A stretch of 5,184 nt of DNA from an uncultured Desulfovibrio sp. GTDB lineage: Bacteria > Desulfobacterota > Desulfovibrionia > Desulfovibrionales > Desulfovibrionaceae. Shown here piece by piece: positions 1 through 5,184 of the stretch. Below the pieces are notes generated by a model. The model made no database searches and was not told the DNA's origin. It worked only from the letters and a program-made list of their open reading frames with translations. Position numbers and translations under genes: made by a program. The first letter of the stretch is position 1. Each line of letters begins with the position of its first letter. The stretch lies in contig CAMWVJ010000114.1 in assembly GCA_947177645.1 (NCBI GenBank), forward strand, positions 1 through 5,184. Direction: 5' to 3'.

Positions 1-434
1 AGCCCATCCGCACCCTCCTGCAGGACTTCCGGGCGCGCAAGCTGGTCATCGCCATCGCCCTCGACGAATACGGCGGAACGAGCGGCCTCATCACCATCGA
101 GGACGTGCTCGAGGAGATCGTGGGCGACATCGAGGACGAGCACGACGCCCCGCGCCAGCAGGACATCCGCTCGGTGGGCGAGCGCGTCTACGAGCTCACG
201 GGCCGCGCCCTGCTGGAAGACCTCGAGGAGCTTGGCGTCAACATCAGCTCCGACGAGGTGGACACCATCGGCGGCTACCTGAGCATGCTGGCCGGCCATG
301 TGCCCGGCGAGGGCGAATCCTTCACCCTCCACGGCTGGACCTTCACGGTCATCGACGCGGACATGAAGCTCATCCGCCTCTTGCGCATGGAGCCAGCCGC
401 CGACGCCGCGGCCATCCCCGTGGAAGAGCTGTGA
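1..434 (+). CDS. CBS-domain / CorC_HlyC-domain protein, 3' part (CorC/YbeX/TlyC family)
   Basis: The 5' end lies outside the window; the reading frame is already open at base 3 and ends at TGA 432-434, giving about 143 visible residues. The first ~45 residues are the end of a second CBS domain, with the family signature LDEYGGTSGLITIEDVLEEI followed by VGDIEDEHD. Residues ~55-137 match the CorC_HlyC (transporter-associated) domain, including the VDTIGGYL segment and a C-terminal beta-rich stretch (FTLHGWTFTVIDAD). CBS pairs commonly bind adenosine nucleotides. The family is variously linked to Mg/Co efflux (CorC), ribosome and rRNA maturation (YbeX) and, historically, hemolysin. The part that would show whether an N-terminal DUF21/CNNM membrane domain exists is missing, so a soluble CorC/YbeX form and a membrane form cannot be separated here. 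The lnt gene 79 bases downstream matches the ybeX-lnt order of enterobacteria, which favours the soluble YbeX-like form. By that synteny, ybeY and a phoH-like gene would be expected upstream (inference). Confidence 0.9.
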   Translation, partial: PIRTLLQDFRARKLVIAIALDEYGGTSGLITIEDVLEEIVGDIEDEHDAPRQQDIRSVGERVYELTGRALLEDLEELGVNISSDEVDTIGGYLSMLAGHVPGEGESFTLHGWTFTVIDADMKLIRLLRMEPAADAAAIPVEEL

Positions 435-513
435 GCTGGCCGGGAGATGTGGCCCCGGGCCTGACGGCCGCTGGCTTCGGAGCAGGCTTCGGGGCAGACT
501 GCGGGGCGGCCGC

Positions 514-2172
514 ATGAAACGCCCGTGGGCCCTGGCGGGCGCGAGGGGCGCTCCCGCAAGCGGTGCCGACGCCCTGCGCGGCCCCGCGCCCCTTACCGCC
601 GCCCTTTGGGCGCTTACCGCTGTGCTCGGGCTGTGGCTCGGCTTTCCCAATGACTTCCTCAGCGTTCCCCCGCTGGCCCTGCTCTGGCCGCTGGCGCTGA
701 CTGCGCTCGGCCTTTCCGCGCCCGGCGCCCGGGCGGCCTTTAGCCGGGGCTGGCTCACAAGCCTCGCCGGGGGCACCGCCGCCCTCTACTGGCTCTCCCT
801 TCCCGTGCATGACGTGGGCGGCCTGCCCTGGGCGCTGGCGGTGCCCTGCGCCGTCTTCATCGCGGCCCTCGTCACCCTGCAAGGGGGCTTTTTCTGCGTC
901 GCCGCACGGCTCGGCCGCGGCCTGCCCCCGTGGCGCCTCGCGCTCGCGCTGGCGCTTGCCTGGTACTTTCTCGAATACGCCTTCGCCCTTGTTGTGGGCT
1001 TCCCGTGGCTGCCGCTCGCCGGGGCGCTCGCGCCATGGCCCCTGCTCGTCCAGACCGCGGACACCCTGGGCGCCTGCGGCACCGGCGCCCTCTGGCTCTG
1101 GGCCGGACTGCTCGCGCTCTTCGCCTTTCCCCGGCTGGCCGGTCTCGCGGCCCAAAATATTCAAGGCTTCCAGCCACCCCGCCTCGCCTGCGCCGCCGCC
1201 ATCATCGCGCTCACCCTCGGCTACGGCCACTGGCAACTGGAAACGACGCCCTTCGAGCCGGAGCCCACGGGGCCGGACAGCGTTGCTGTGCTCTTTGTGG
1301 AGGGCAATGTGGACCAGGGGCAGAAGTGGCTCCCGGCCATGCAGACCGAAACGACGGAGCTGTACTGCACGCTCACCGGGGAGGGACTGGCGGGCCTGGG
1401 CTGGCGGCCGGACGAGGCCGGCGCGGAAGCCCCGCTCGTCATCTGGCCCGAGACGGCGCTGCCCTTCTTCTTCCAGACGCACCGGCTCTCCGCCGAGGTG
1501 CTTGAGCTCGTGCGCCGCGAACGCGTGCCCCTGCTCTTCGGCGCGCCCGGCGTGGAAAGGCCGGCCCCGGGCAAGGGCACCGAGCCGCTGATCTTCAACC
1601 GCGCCTTCCTGCTGGCGCCGGACGGGAGCCTCGCGGGCTTTTACGACAAAGAACATCTCGTGCCCTTCGGGGAATACGCGCCCGACTGGCTCAACTGGCC
1701 CTTTCTCGAGGCGCTTTTGCAAGGCGTGGGCGTCTATACCGAGGGGACGGCCGTGGCACCCCTCAGGTACGGCAATCTTGCCCTCGGCATGCTCATCTGC
1801 TATGAAGGCATATTCCCGTGGCTCGCCCAGGCGCGCGTGACGGACGGCGCCAACATCCTCGCGGACATCAGCAATGACGGCTGGTTCCGCGGTACCCCGG
1901 CCTCGCGCCAGCACCTGTATCTCACCGTCCTGCGCGCTCTGGAGCAGGGGCGCTGGCTCCTTCGGGGCACCAATACCGGCATTTCGGCGGTGGCGGACAC
2001 GCGCGGCCGGCTCACGGCCATGGGGCCGCTGTTCCGCGCGGGCACGCTCGCGGCGCGGGCGCGCCTCTGCTCCGGCGAGAGCCGTTACCACAGGCTCGCG
2101 CCCTGGCTGCCGCTCATGGCGCTCGGCGCGCTCCTCGCCGTGACCCTGGTGCGCCGCCGGGGGCGCGCCTGA
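514..2172 (+). CDS. lnt: Apolipoprotein N-acyltransferase
   Basis: The 552-residue integral inner-membrane enzyme transfers an acyl chain from phospholipid to the N-terminal S-diacylglyceryl cysteine of lipoproteins, the last step of lipoprotein maturation. Hydrophobic segments are seen at about residues 27-44, 50-68, 78-97, 104-130, 141-163, 184-206 and 224-241, then a periplasmic nitrilase-type domain (~255-505), then a C-terminal membrane helix (~528-546). The catalytic triad of the family is present: E313 (in IWPET), K379 (YDKEHLVPFGEY) and C429 (LICYEG). Other residues known to be essential in the E. coli enzyme also appear conserved: W272 in the GN...KW motif, E387, Y430 and E431. NDGWF (454-458) is another family hallmark. 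Length is slightly above the usual ~500-520, mostly from a ~25-residue N-terminal extension. ATG 514 is the first ATG in a frame that stays open upstream to the corC stop. Only a weak GGGG (503-506) precedes it, so the start is less certain than the gene. Probably co-transcribed with the CorC-like gene. Confidence 0.96.
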   Translation: MKRPWALAGARGAPASGADALRGPAPLTAALWALTAVLGLWLGFPNDFLSVPPLALLWPLALTALGLSAPGARAAFSRGWLTSLAGGTAALYWLSLPVHDVGGLPWALAVPCAVFIAALVTLQGGFFCVAARLGRGLPPWRLALALALAWYFLEYAFALVVGFPWLPLAGALAPWPLLVQTADTLGACGTGALWLWAGLLALFAFPRLAGLAAQNIQGFQPPRLACAAAIIALTLGYGHWQLETTPFEPEPTGPDSVAVLFVEGNVDQGQKWLPAMQTETTELYCTLTGEGLAGLGWRPDEAGAEAPLVIWPETALPFFFQTHRLSAEVLELVRRERVPLLFGAPGVERPAPGKGTEPLIFNRAFLLAPDGSLAGFYDKEHLVPFGEYAPDWLNWPFLEALLQGVGVYTEGTAVAPLRYGNLALGMLICYEGIFPWLAQARVTDGANILADISNDGWFRGTPASRQHLYLTVLRALEQGRWLLRGTNTGISAVADTRGRLTAMGPLFRAGTLAARARLCSGESRYHRLAPWLPLMALGALLAVTLVRRRGRA

Positions 2173-2200
2173 ACGGGACACACGCGCCCAAGTATTTTTT
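2161..2200 (+). terminator. Possible weak intrinsic terminator or attenuator at the lnt 3' end
   Basis: A 7-bp perfect stem, GGGCGCG (2161-2167) with CGCGCCC (2183-2189), encloses a 15-base loop that contains the lnt stop codon. It is followed by AAGTATTTTTT, with six T at 2195-2200. The T-run starts five bases after the stem and is interrupted by A, so the geometry is imperfect. GCGCCCA recurs at 2204-2210 and could pair with the same left arm, so alternative folds exist. It may reduce read-through from lnt into prfB or may be incidental in GC-rich DNA. Confidence 0.35.
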
Positions 2201-2218
2201 AAGGCGCCCATCGGCGTC

Positions 2219-2224
2219 AGGGAG
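2219..2224 (+). promoter_or_regulatory. Ribosome binding site of prfB
   Basis: AGGGAG ends five bases before ATG 2230. It is the clearest Shine-Dalgarno sequence in the window and fixes the prfB start at 2230, upstream of the in-frame UGA. This shows that the short first frame is the real 5' end of the gene. No convincing -35/-10 pair is seen in the 57-base gap between lnt and prfB; the AT-rich TATTTTTT at 2193-2200 could contribute a -10, but no good -35 lies at the right distance. Confidence 0.75.
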
Positions 2225-2229
2225 AACAT

Positions 2230-3355
2230 ATGCTCCAGCTCAGCGATCTGCGCGCGGCCTCAGGGCCGCTGACCCAGCGATTCACCAGCCTCTGGGGGCG
2301 GCTTTGACGCCGCCAGCGACGAAAAGCGCCTCGCCGACATCGCGGCCGAGCTGGCCCGGCCCGGCGCGTGGGACAAACCCGAGGCACTGACGCCCCTGCT
2401 TCAGGAAAAGCGCCGCCTCGAGGACGAGGTGAACCGCCTTTCCGCCCTCAAAAAGGCGCACGACGACATGGAGGAATGGCTCCTCCTCGCCTCGGAAAGC
2501 GACGAAGCCGAGGCGCAGGAGGCCATGGAATCCCTCGCGCAGGCCCAGGCCGATCTCGCCAGCCGCCTCGATGAGACCGAGCTCGTCATGCTGCTTTCCG
2601 CCGAGGAGGACGGGCAGGACGCCATCCTCGAGATCCACCCCGGCGCCGGCGGCACCGAATCCCAGGACTGGGCGGAAATGCTGCTCAGGCAATACACCCG
2701 CTGGGCGGCGCGCCGCGGCTTCGGCGTGGAAGAGCTGGACTACCTGCCCGGCGACGAGGCCGGCATCAAGAGCGTCACCCTGCGCCTTTCCGGGCCGCAC
2801 GCCTACGGTTTTCTGAAGAGCGAGCGCGGCATCCACCGCCTCATCCGCATCTCGCCCTTCGACGCCTCGGGCCGGCGCCACACCTCCTTCGCCTCGGTGG
2901 ACGTGATGCCGGACGCGGGCGACGACATCGAGCTCGACATCAAGGAATCCGACCTGCGCTTTGACATCTTCCGCTCCAGCGGGCCCGGCGGCCAGAGCGT
3001 CAACACCACGAGCTCGGCCGTGCGCGTGACGCACCTCCCCACCGGCATCTCGGCCCAGTGCCAGAACGAGAAGTCGCAGCACCACAACAAGGAGTCGGCC
3101 CTGCGCGTCCTCAAGGCGCGGCTCTACAACATGGAGCTGCAAAAGCGCGACGCCGAGCGCCAGGCCCAGTACGCCGGCAAGGACGCCATCGCCTTCGGCA
3201 GCCAGATCCGCACTTACACCCTCCAGCCGTACCGCCTCGTCAAGGACCACCGCACCGGCACCGAAGCCGGCGACGTGGACGCCGTGCTCGACGGGCGTAT
3301 CGACCAGTTCCAGCACGATTACCTTCTCTACCGCCATGAACAGGAACACCACTGA
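2230..3355 (+). CDS. prfB: Peptide chain release factor 2, expressed by programmed +1 frameshift
   Basis: RF2 recognises UAA and UGA stop codons in the ribosomal A site and triggers peptidyl-tRNA hydrolysis. The coding sequence is join(2230..2304, 2306..3355): 25 codons in the first frame, then one skipped T, then 349 codons, giving about 374 residues (E. coli RF2 has 365). After the shift the protein continues L25-D26-AASDEKRL, aligning with the usual RF2 N-terminal helical domain. The stop-codon recognition tripeptide SPF is at 208-210 and the catalytic GGQ at 253-255 (SGPGGQSVN), with the family segments IHPGAGGTESQDWAEML and QCQNEKSQHHNK around them. SPF, rather than PxT, separates RF2 from RF1. 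The gene ends in TGA, one of RF2's own codons. The next gene starts inside its last 20 bases. Calling a start at the internal ATG 2429 would lose about 66 N-terminal residues and miss the frameshift. Confidence 0.97.
2293..2308 (+). promoter_or_regulatory. Programmed +1 ribosomal frameshift site of prfB
   Basis: The sequence TGGGGGCGGCTTTGAC contains an internal Shine-Dalgarno-like G-run (2294-2298), the slippery codon CTT (2302-2304) and the in-frame stop TGA (2305-2307) followed by C. The three-base spacer between the G-run and CTT is the same as in the E. coli prfB site, and CTTTGAC is identical. When RF2 is scarce, the ribosome pauses at UGA and slips forward one base to read GAC. When RF2 is abundant, translation stops after 25 residues. 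Translation of both frames confirms that RF2 homology begins directly after the slip. Confidence 0.96.
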
Positions 3356-4223
3356 TCCGCACGCGCTCGCCCGCGAGCTCGGCGATTTGCGCGGCAGCCT
3401 CGCCGCTGCCGGCGGGGATGGGCCGGAGCCTCAGGCCCTCCCCGAAGGGCAGGCCACGCCCGGCGCGCCCGACGCCCTTCTCGTGGCGCGGGTGGTGCGC
3501 GGCTTTTCGCGCGAGGGCTGGCAGGAATTTTGCCGCGCCTATCCGCTCAGCCAATGGTATGCGCTTCCCGTGCCGGACGAGATCGTCACCGGCGTGCGCG
3601 TGGCCGACCTTCGGGCCGACCCGGCCTGCGCCACGCGGCCCGGACCCGGGGACGTACTTTTGGGCGCCCTTGGCAGCACCATGTTCGCGGCCCAGCTCGA
3701 GCGCGAGCTTTTGCGGCTTTCGCGCCACGGCGGGGGCCTGAGCCTCGTGGCCGCGGCGCTCGCCGAGCGCAGGCGCCTTGCCACGGCCCTGGGCGACGGC
3801 ACCGTGGCCCGGCTCGAGCGCATCCTCGGCGAGACCCTGCAGGGCATGCTCGAAGCCTGCGACAGCCTGGGCGCGGCCGGCCCGGGCCGCTATATCCTGC
3901 TCTTGCCCGGCATGGGGCAATTGCGCACCCGCCGCTTCGCGGAGGACGTGCAGGCAGCCTTTGCCGAGGCCGCGCGGCCCTTCTTCCCCACCGGCGGCAT
4001 CACCGCCGGGAGCGGGGCTGTCTGCGCGCTCGGCGTCGTCCATGTGGGGCACGAGCGCGCGCCCCGCGCCCAGGAACTGCTCACGCGCACCTGGGCCGCG
4101 CTCGACATGGCCCTCGACCAGGACGAGGGCTATATCCATCAGGAAACTTCCGGAAGCCACGGCTCGACCCTGGTCCATTCCGGGGAAAAACGCTTTCTCT
4201 TTTTCGGCGGAGATCCCAAATGA
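3336..4223 (+). CDS. Protein with degenerate, probably inactive GGDEF-like domain
   Basis: This 295-residue protein has no signal peptide or membrane segment, so it is probably cytoplasmic. Residues 1-~105 are not recognised. Residues ~108-270 follow the diguanylate cyclase fold by pattern: MFAAQLERELLRLSRHG then LSLV (135-138), ALGD, and C175-D176...YILLLPG. The active site is gone: the metal-binding D-x-D position reads A141-L-A143; GGDEF reads G182-P-G-R-Y186; the inhibitory-site RxxD reads E173-A-C-D176. It is therefore unlikely to make c-di-GMP; whether it still binds a nucleotide or acts by protein contact cannot be read from sequence. ATG 3336 overlaps prfB by 20 bases and lacks a Shine-Dalgarno sequence, suggesting translational coupling, or a later non-ATG start such as TTG 3387. 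Its TGA overlaps the next ATG (ATGA, 4220-4223), pointing to joint function with the ATPase. The fold call is my own alignment by eye. A diverged unrelated fold is possible. Confidence 0.75.
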   Translation: MNRNTTDPHALARELGDLRGSLAAAGGDGPEPQALPEGQATPGAPDALLVARVVRGFSREGWQEFCRAYPLSQWYALPVPDEIVTGVRVADLRADPACATRPGPGDVLLGALGSTMFAAQLERELLRLSRHGGGLSLVAAALAERRRLATALGDGTVARLERILGETLQGMLEACDSLGAAGPGRYILLLPGMGQLRTRRFAEDVQAAFAEAARPFFPTGGITAGSGAVCALGVVHVGHERAPRAQELLTRTWAALDMALDQDEGYIHQETSGSHGSTLVHSGEKRFLFFGGDPK

Positions 4224-5017
4224 ACACCACCTTGAGCATTGCCGTGCTCAGCGGCAAGGGCGGCGTCGGCAAGACCAACCTCACCCTCAACCTCGCCTGG
4301 GCGCTCCACGAGCAGGGCTTCAAGGCGCTGCTCATGGATTGCGACATGGGCCTCGCCAACCTCGATGTCCTGCTCGGCATCACGCCCGAGGGCAACCTGC
4401 AGGACGCCCTCATGGGCGGCAGCTCCCTTGCCGAGGTGCTGCACCCCATCGCCAAGGGCTTCGACGTATTGCCCGCGGCCTCGGGCGTGCCCGAGCTCAA
4501 CGACCTCTCGCCCGACCTGCGCGCGGCCCTGCTGGAGCGGCTGGAGCCCATGCTCGGCGCCTATGATTATGTATTCATGGATCTCGGCGCCGGCATCTCC
4601 GAGACGGTGCAGGCCTTCGCGGCGCTCGCCGCCGTGAGGCTCGTCGTCATCACGCCCGAGCCCACCTCGCTCACGGACAGCTACGCGCTCATCAAGGTGC
4701 TCAATGCGCGCTACGGCCTGCGCGACTTCATGGTGGTAGTGAACCAGGCGGCTTCGGCCAAGGAGGCCCAGGCCACCTTCGACAAGCTCAAGGGCGCGTG
4801 CGGGCACTTCCTCCAGATCGAGCCCGTCCTGCTCGGCCATGTGCGCATGGACAAGAAGCTCCCCGAGGCCGTGTGCCGCCAGCAGCCGCTGCTCGCCTAT
4901 GCGCCCGGCTCCCCGGCGGCGCAGGACATCCAGAATCTCGCCACCAGGCTCCAGCGCGTGCGCCTTTCCATGCTCGACTGGCTGGGGCGGCGGGGCGTGC
5001 TCCAGTCGCCGGCATAA
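4220..5017 (+). CDS. MinD/ParA-superfamily ATPase, FlhG/YlxH-like
   Basis: This 265-residue P-loop ATPase has a deviant Walker A motif SGKGGVGKTN with signature lysine K13 and K18. It also has the A' motif DCDMGLANLD (40-49), close to the DADLGLANxD of FlhG/FleN, and a Walker B in DLGAGIS (D121), again like FlhG's DTGAGIS. TPEPTSLTDSYALIK (~150-165) and the C-terminal LGHVRMDKKLPEAV...QPLL pattern fit the same group. Such ATPases usually switch between monomer and membrane-bound dimer and set the position or number of polar structures such as flagella. The N-terminus begins only a few residues before the P-loop, so the FlhF-activating DQAxxLR segment of canonical FlhG is absent. The tail (RLSMLDWLGRRGVL) might form an amphipathic helix like MinD's membrane-targeting sequence, but this is a guess. 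GGAG (4209-4212) lies seven bases before the ATG. No flagellar gene is visible. Septum-site MinD is less likely given the FlhG-like motifs and absence of minC or minE here. Confidence 0.88.
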   Translation: MNTTLSIAVLSGKGGVGKTNLTLNLAWALHEQGFKALLMDCDMGLANLDVLLGITPEGNLQDALMGGSSLAEVLHPIAKGFDVLPAASGVPELNDLSPDLRAALLERLEPMLGAYDYVFMDLGAGISETVQAFAALAAVRLVVITPEPTSLTDSYALIKVLNARYGLRDFMVVVNQAASAKEAQATFDKLKGACGHFLQIEPVLLGHVRMDKKLPEAVCRQQPLLAYAPGSPAAQDIQNLATRLQRVRLSMLDWLGRRGVLQSPA

Positions 5018-5039
5018 GCCGCCCACTCTGTCAGGCTCT

Positions 5040-5071
5040 GCGCGGGGGGTCACACTGCCCCCGCGCTTTTT
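5040..5071 (+). terminator. Rho-independent terminator of the operon
   Basis: A perfect 9-bp stem, GCGCGGGGG (5040-5048) with CCCCCGCGC (5058-5066), has a 9-base loop and is followed at once by five T (5067-5071). It starts 23 bases after the TAA of the ATPase gene. Stem strength, position and T-tract all fit an intrinsic terminator for the + strand. It is the only clear terminator in the window. Confidence 0.93.
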
Positions 5072-5101
5072 ATGTATTGCAGCGGCCAGCCCTTCCTTTA
5101 T

Positions 5102-5128
5102 CCCGTCTGGAGCGAAGCGAAAGACGGG
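5102..5128. repeat. Inverted repeat (7-bp stem, 13-base loop)
   Basis: CCCGTCT (5102-5108) and AGACGGG (5122-5128) are exact reverse complements around the loop GGAGCGAAGCGAA, which contains a tandem AGCGA-AGCGA. No T-run follows, so it is not a normal terminator. It could be a dispersed intergenic repeat, an RNA hairpin in the leader of the next gene, or chance; one window cannot decide. Confidence 0.55.
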
Positions 5129-5146
5129 TGCTGGTGCCGGAAGAAT

Positions 5147-5168
5147 CCTAAAAAATAAGATTTTTTGG
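5147..5168. repeat. AT-rich inverted repeat near the right edge
   Basis: AAAAAAT (5150-5156) and ATTTTTT (5160-5166) are reverse complements with a three-base loop; CC (5147-5148) and GG (5167-5168) extend the pairing past a single T bulge. It is the most AT-rich stretch of the window and may belong to the promoter region of a gene beyond the edge. AAGGA at 5176-5180 would then be that gene's ribosome binding site. The function is inferred only. Confidence 0.35.
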
Positions 5169-5184
5169 TGCTTGCAAGGAAGAA

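Noticed and set aside
435..513. Short repeats and palindromes between the CorC-like gene and lnt (GGCTTCGG at 473-480 and 485-492; GCGGCCGC at 506-513)
   Set aside because: They are short, low-complexity GC motifs expected by chance; no promoter or hairpin with a T-run is visible in this 79-base gap.
370..2229. A 619-codon open frame on the minus strand opposite lnt
   Set aside because: Its composition (runs of Arg, Gly, Ala, Pro, Glu) is typical of antisense frames in GC-rich genes, it has no recognisable domain, and it covers lnt, which has a full catalytic triad and membrane topology.
2305..2307. prfB as a pseudogene with a premature stop
   Set aside because: The TGA sits in a textbook frameshift site with the right spacing and slippery codon, and the rest of the gene is intact.
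2282..3352. A 356-codon open frame on the minus strand opposite prfB
   Set aside because: It mirrors prfB across nearly its whole length, shows no family motif, and the + strand frame encodes SPF and GGQ motifs of RF2.
3530..4219. An upstream in-frame extension of the ATPase gene (ATG 3530)
   Set aside because: The added 230 residues are Arg/Pro/Ala-rich shadow of the GGDEF-like gene. ATG 4220 has a GGAG at good spacing and places the P-loop at residue 11, as usual for the family.
4220..5017. Assignment of the ATPase as septum-site MinD
   Set aside because: DxDxGLANLD and DLGAGIS resemble FlhG/YlxH more than MinD, and no minC or minE is adjacent; left as an FlhG-like ATPase without a gene symbol.

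Overview
This is a GC-rich window from a bacterial chromosome. All five genes lie on the + strand and are packed tightly. Gene content, codon bias and family resemblance suggest a Gram-negative deltaproteobacterium, most likely of the Desulfovibrio group (Desulfovibrionaceae). That placement rests on recognition, not on a search. The Gram-negative assignment is supported by an apolipoprotein N-acyltransferase gene beside a CorC/YbeX-type gene, an order also known from enterobacteria (ybeX-lnt).

Layout: (1) the 3' end of a CBS/CorC_HlyC-domain protein at 1-434, cut by the window edge; (2) lnt, apolipoprotein N-acyltransferase, at 514-2172; (3) prfB, peptide chain release factor 2, at 2230-3355, read through a programmed +1 frameshift at CTT-TGA-C (2302-2308); (4) a protein with a badly degenerate GGDEF-like domain at 3336-4223, starting inside the end of prfB; (5) a MinD/FlhG-type P-loop ATPase at 4220-5017, joined to gene 4 by an ATGA overlap. 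A strong intrinsic terminator (5040-5071) closes the run. The last ~110 bases hold no gene, but contain two further inverted repeats and a possible ribosome binding site at the very edge.

How the genes fit together: CorC-like protein and Lnt are envelope functions. RF2 is a housekeeping translation factor whose synthesis is self-limited by the UGA in its own frame. The last two genes look like a functional pair: a probable non-catalytic GGDEF-fold protein that has lost both metal aspartates, the GGDEF motif and the inhibitory-site arginine, and a Walker-type ATPase of the FlhG/YlxH kind that lacks the N-terminal FlhF-activating segment. A cyclase-dead regulatory or scaffold protein coupled in translation to a positioning-type ATPase is the least ordinary part of the window. 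I see no mobile element, CRISPR array, tRNA or rRNA.
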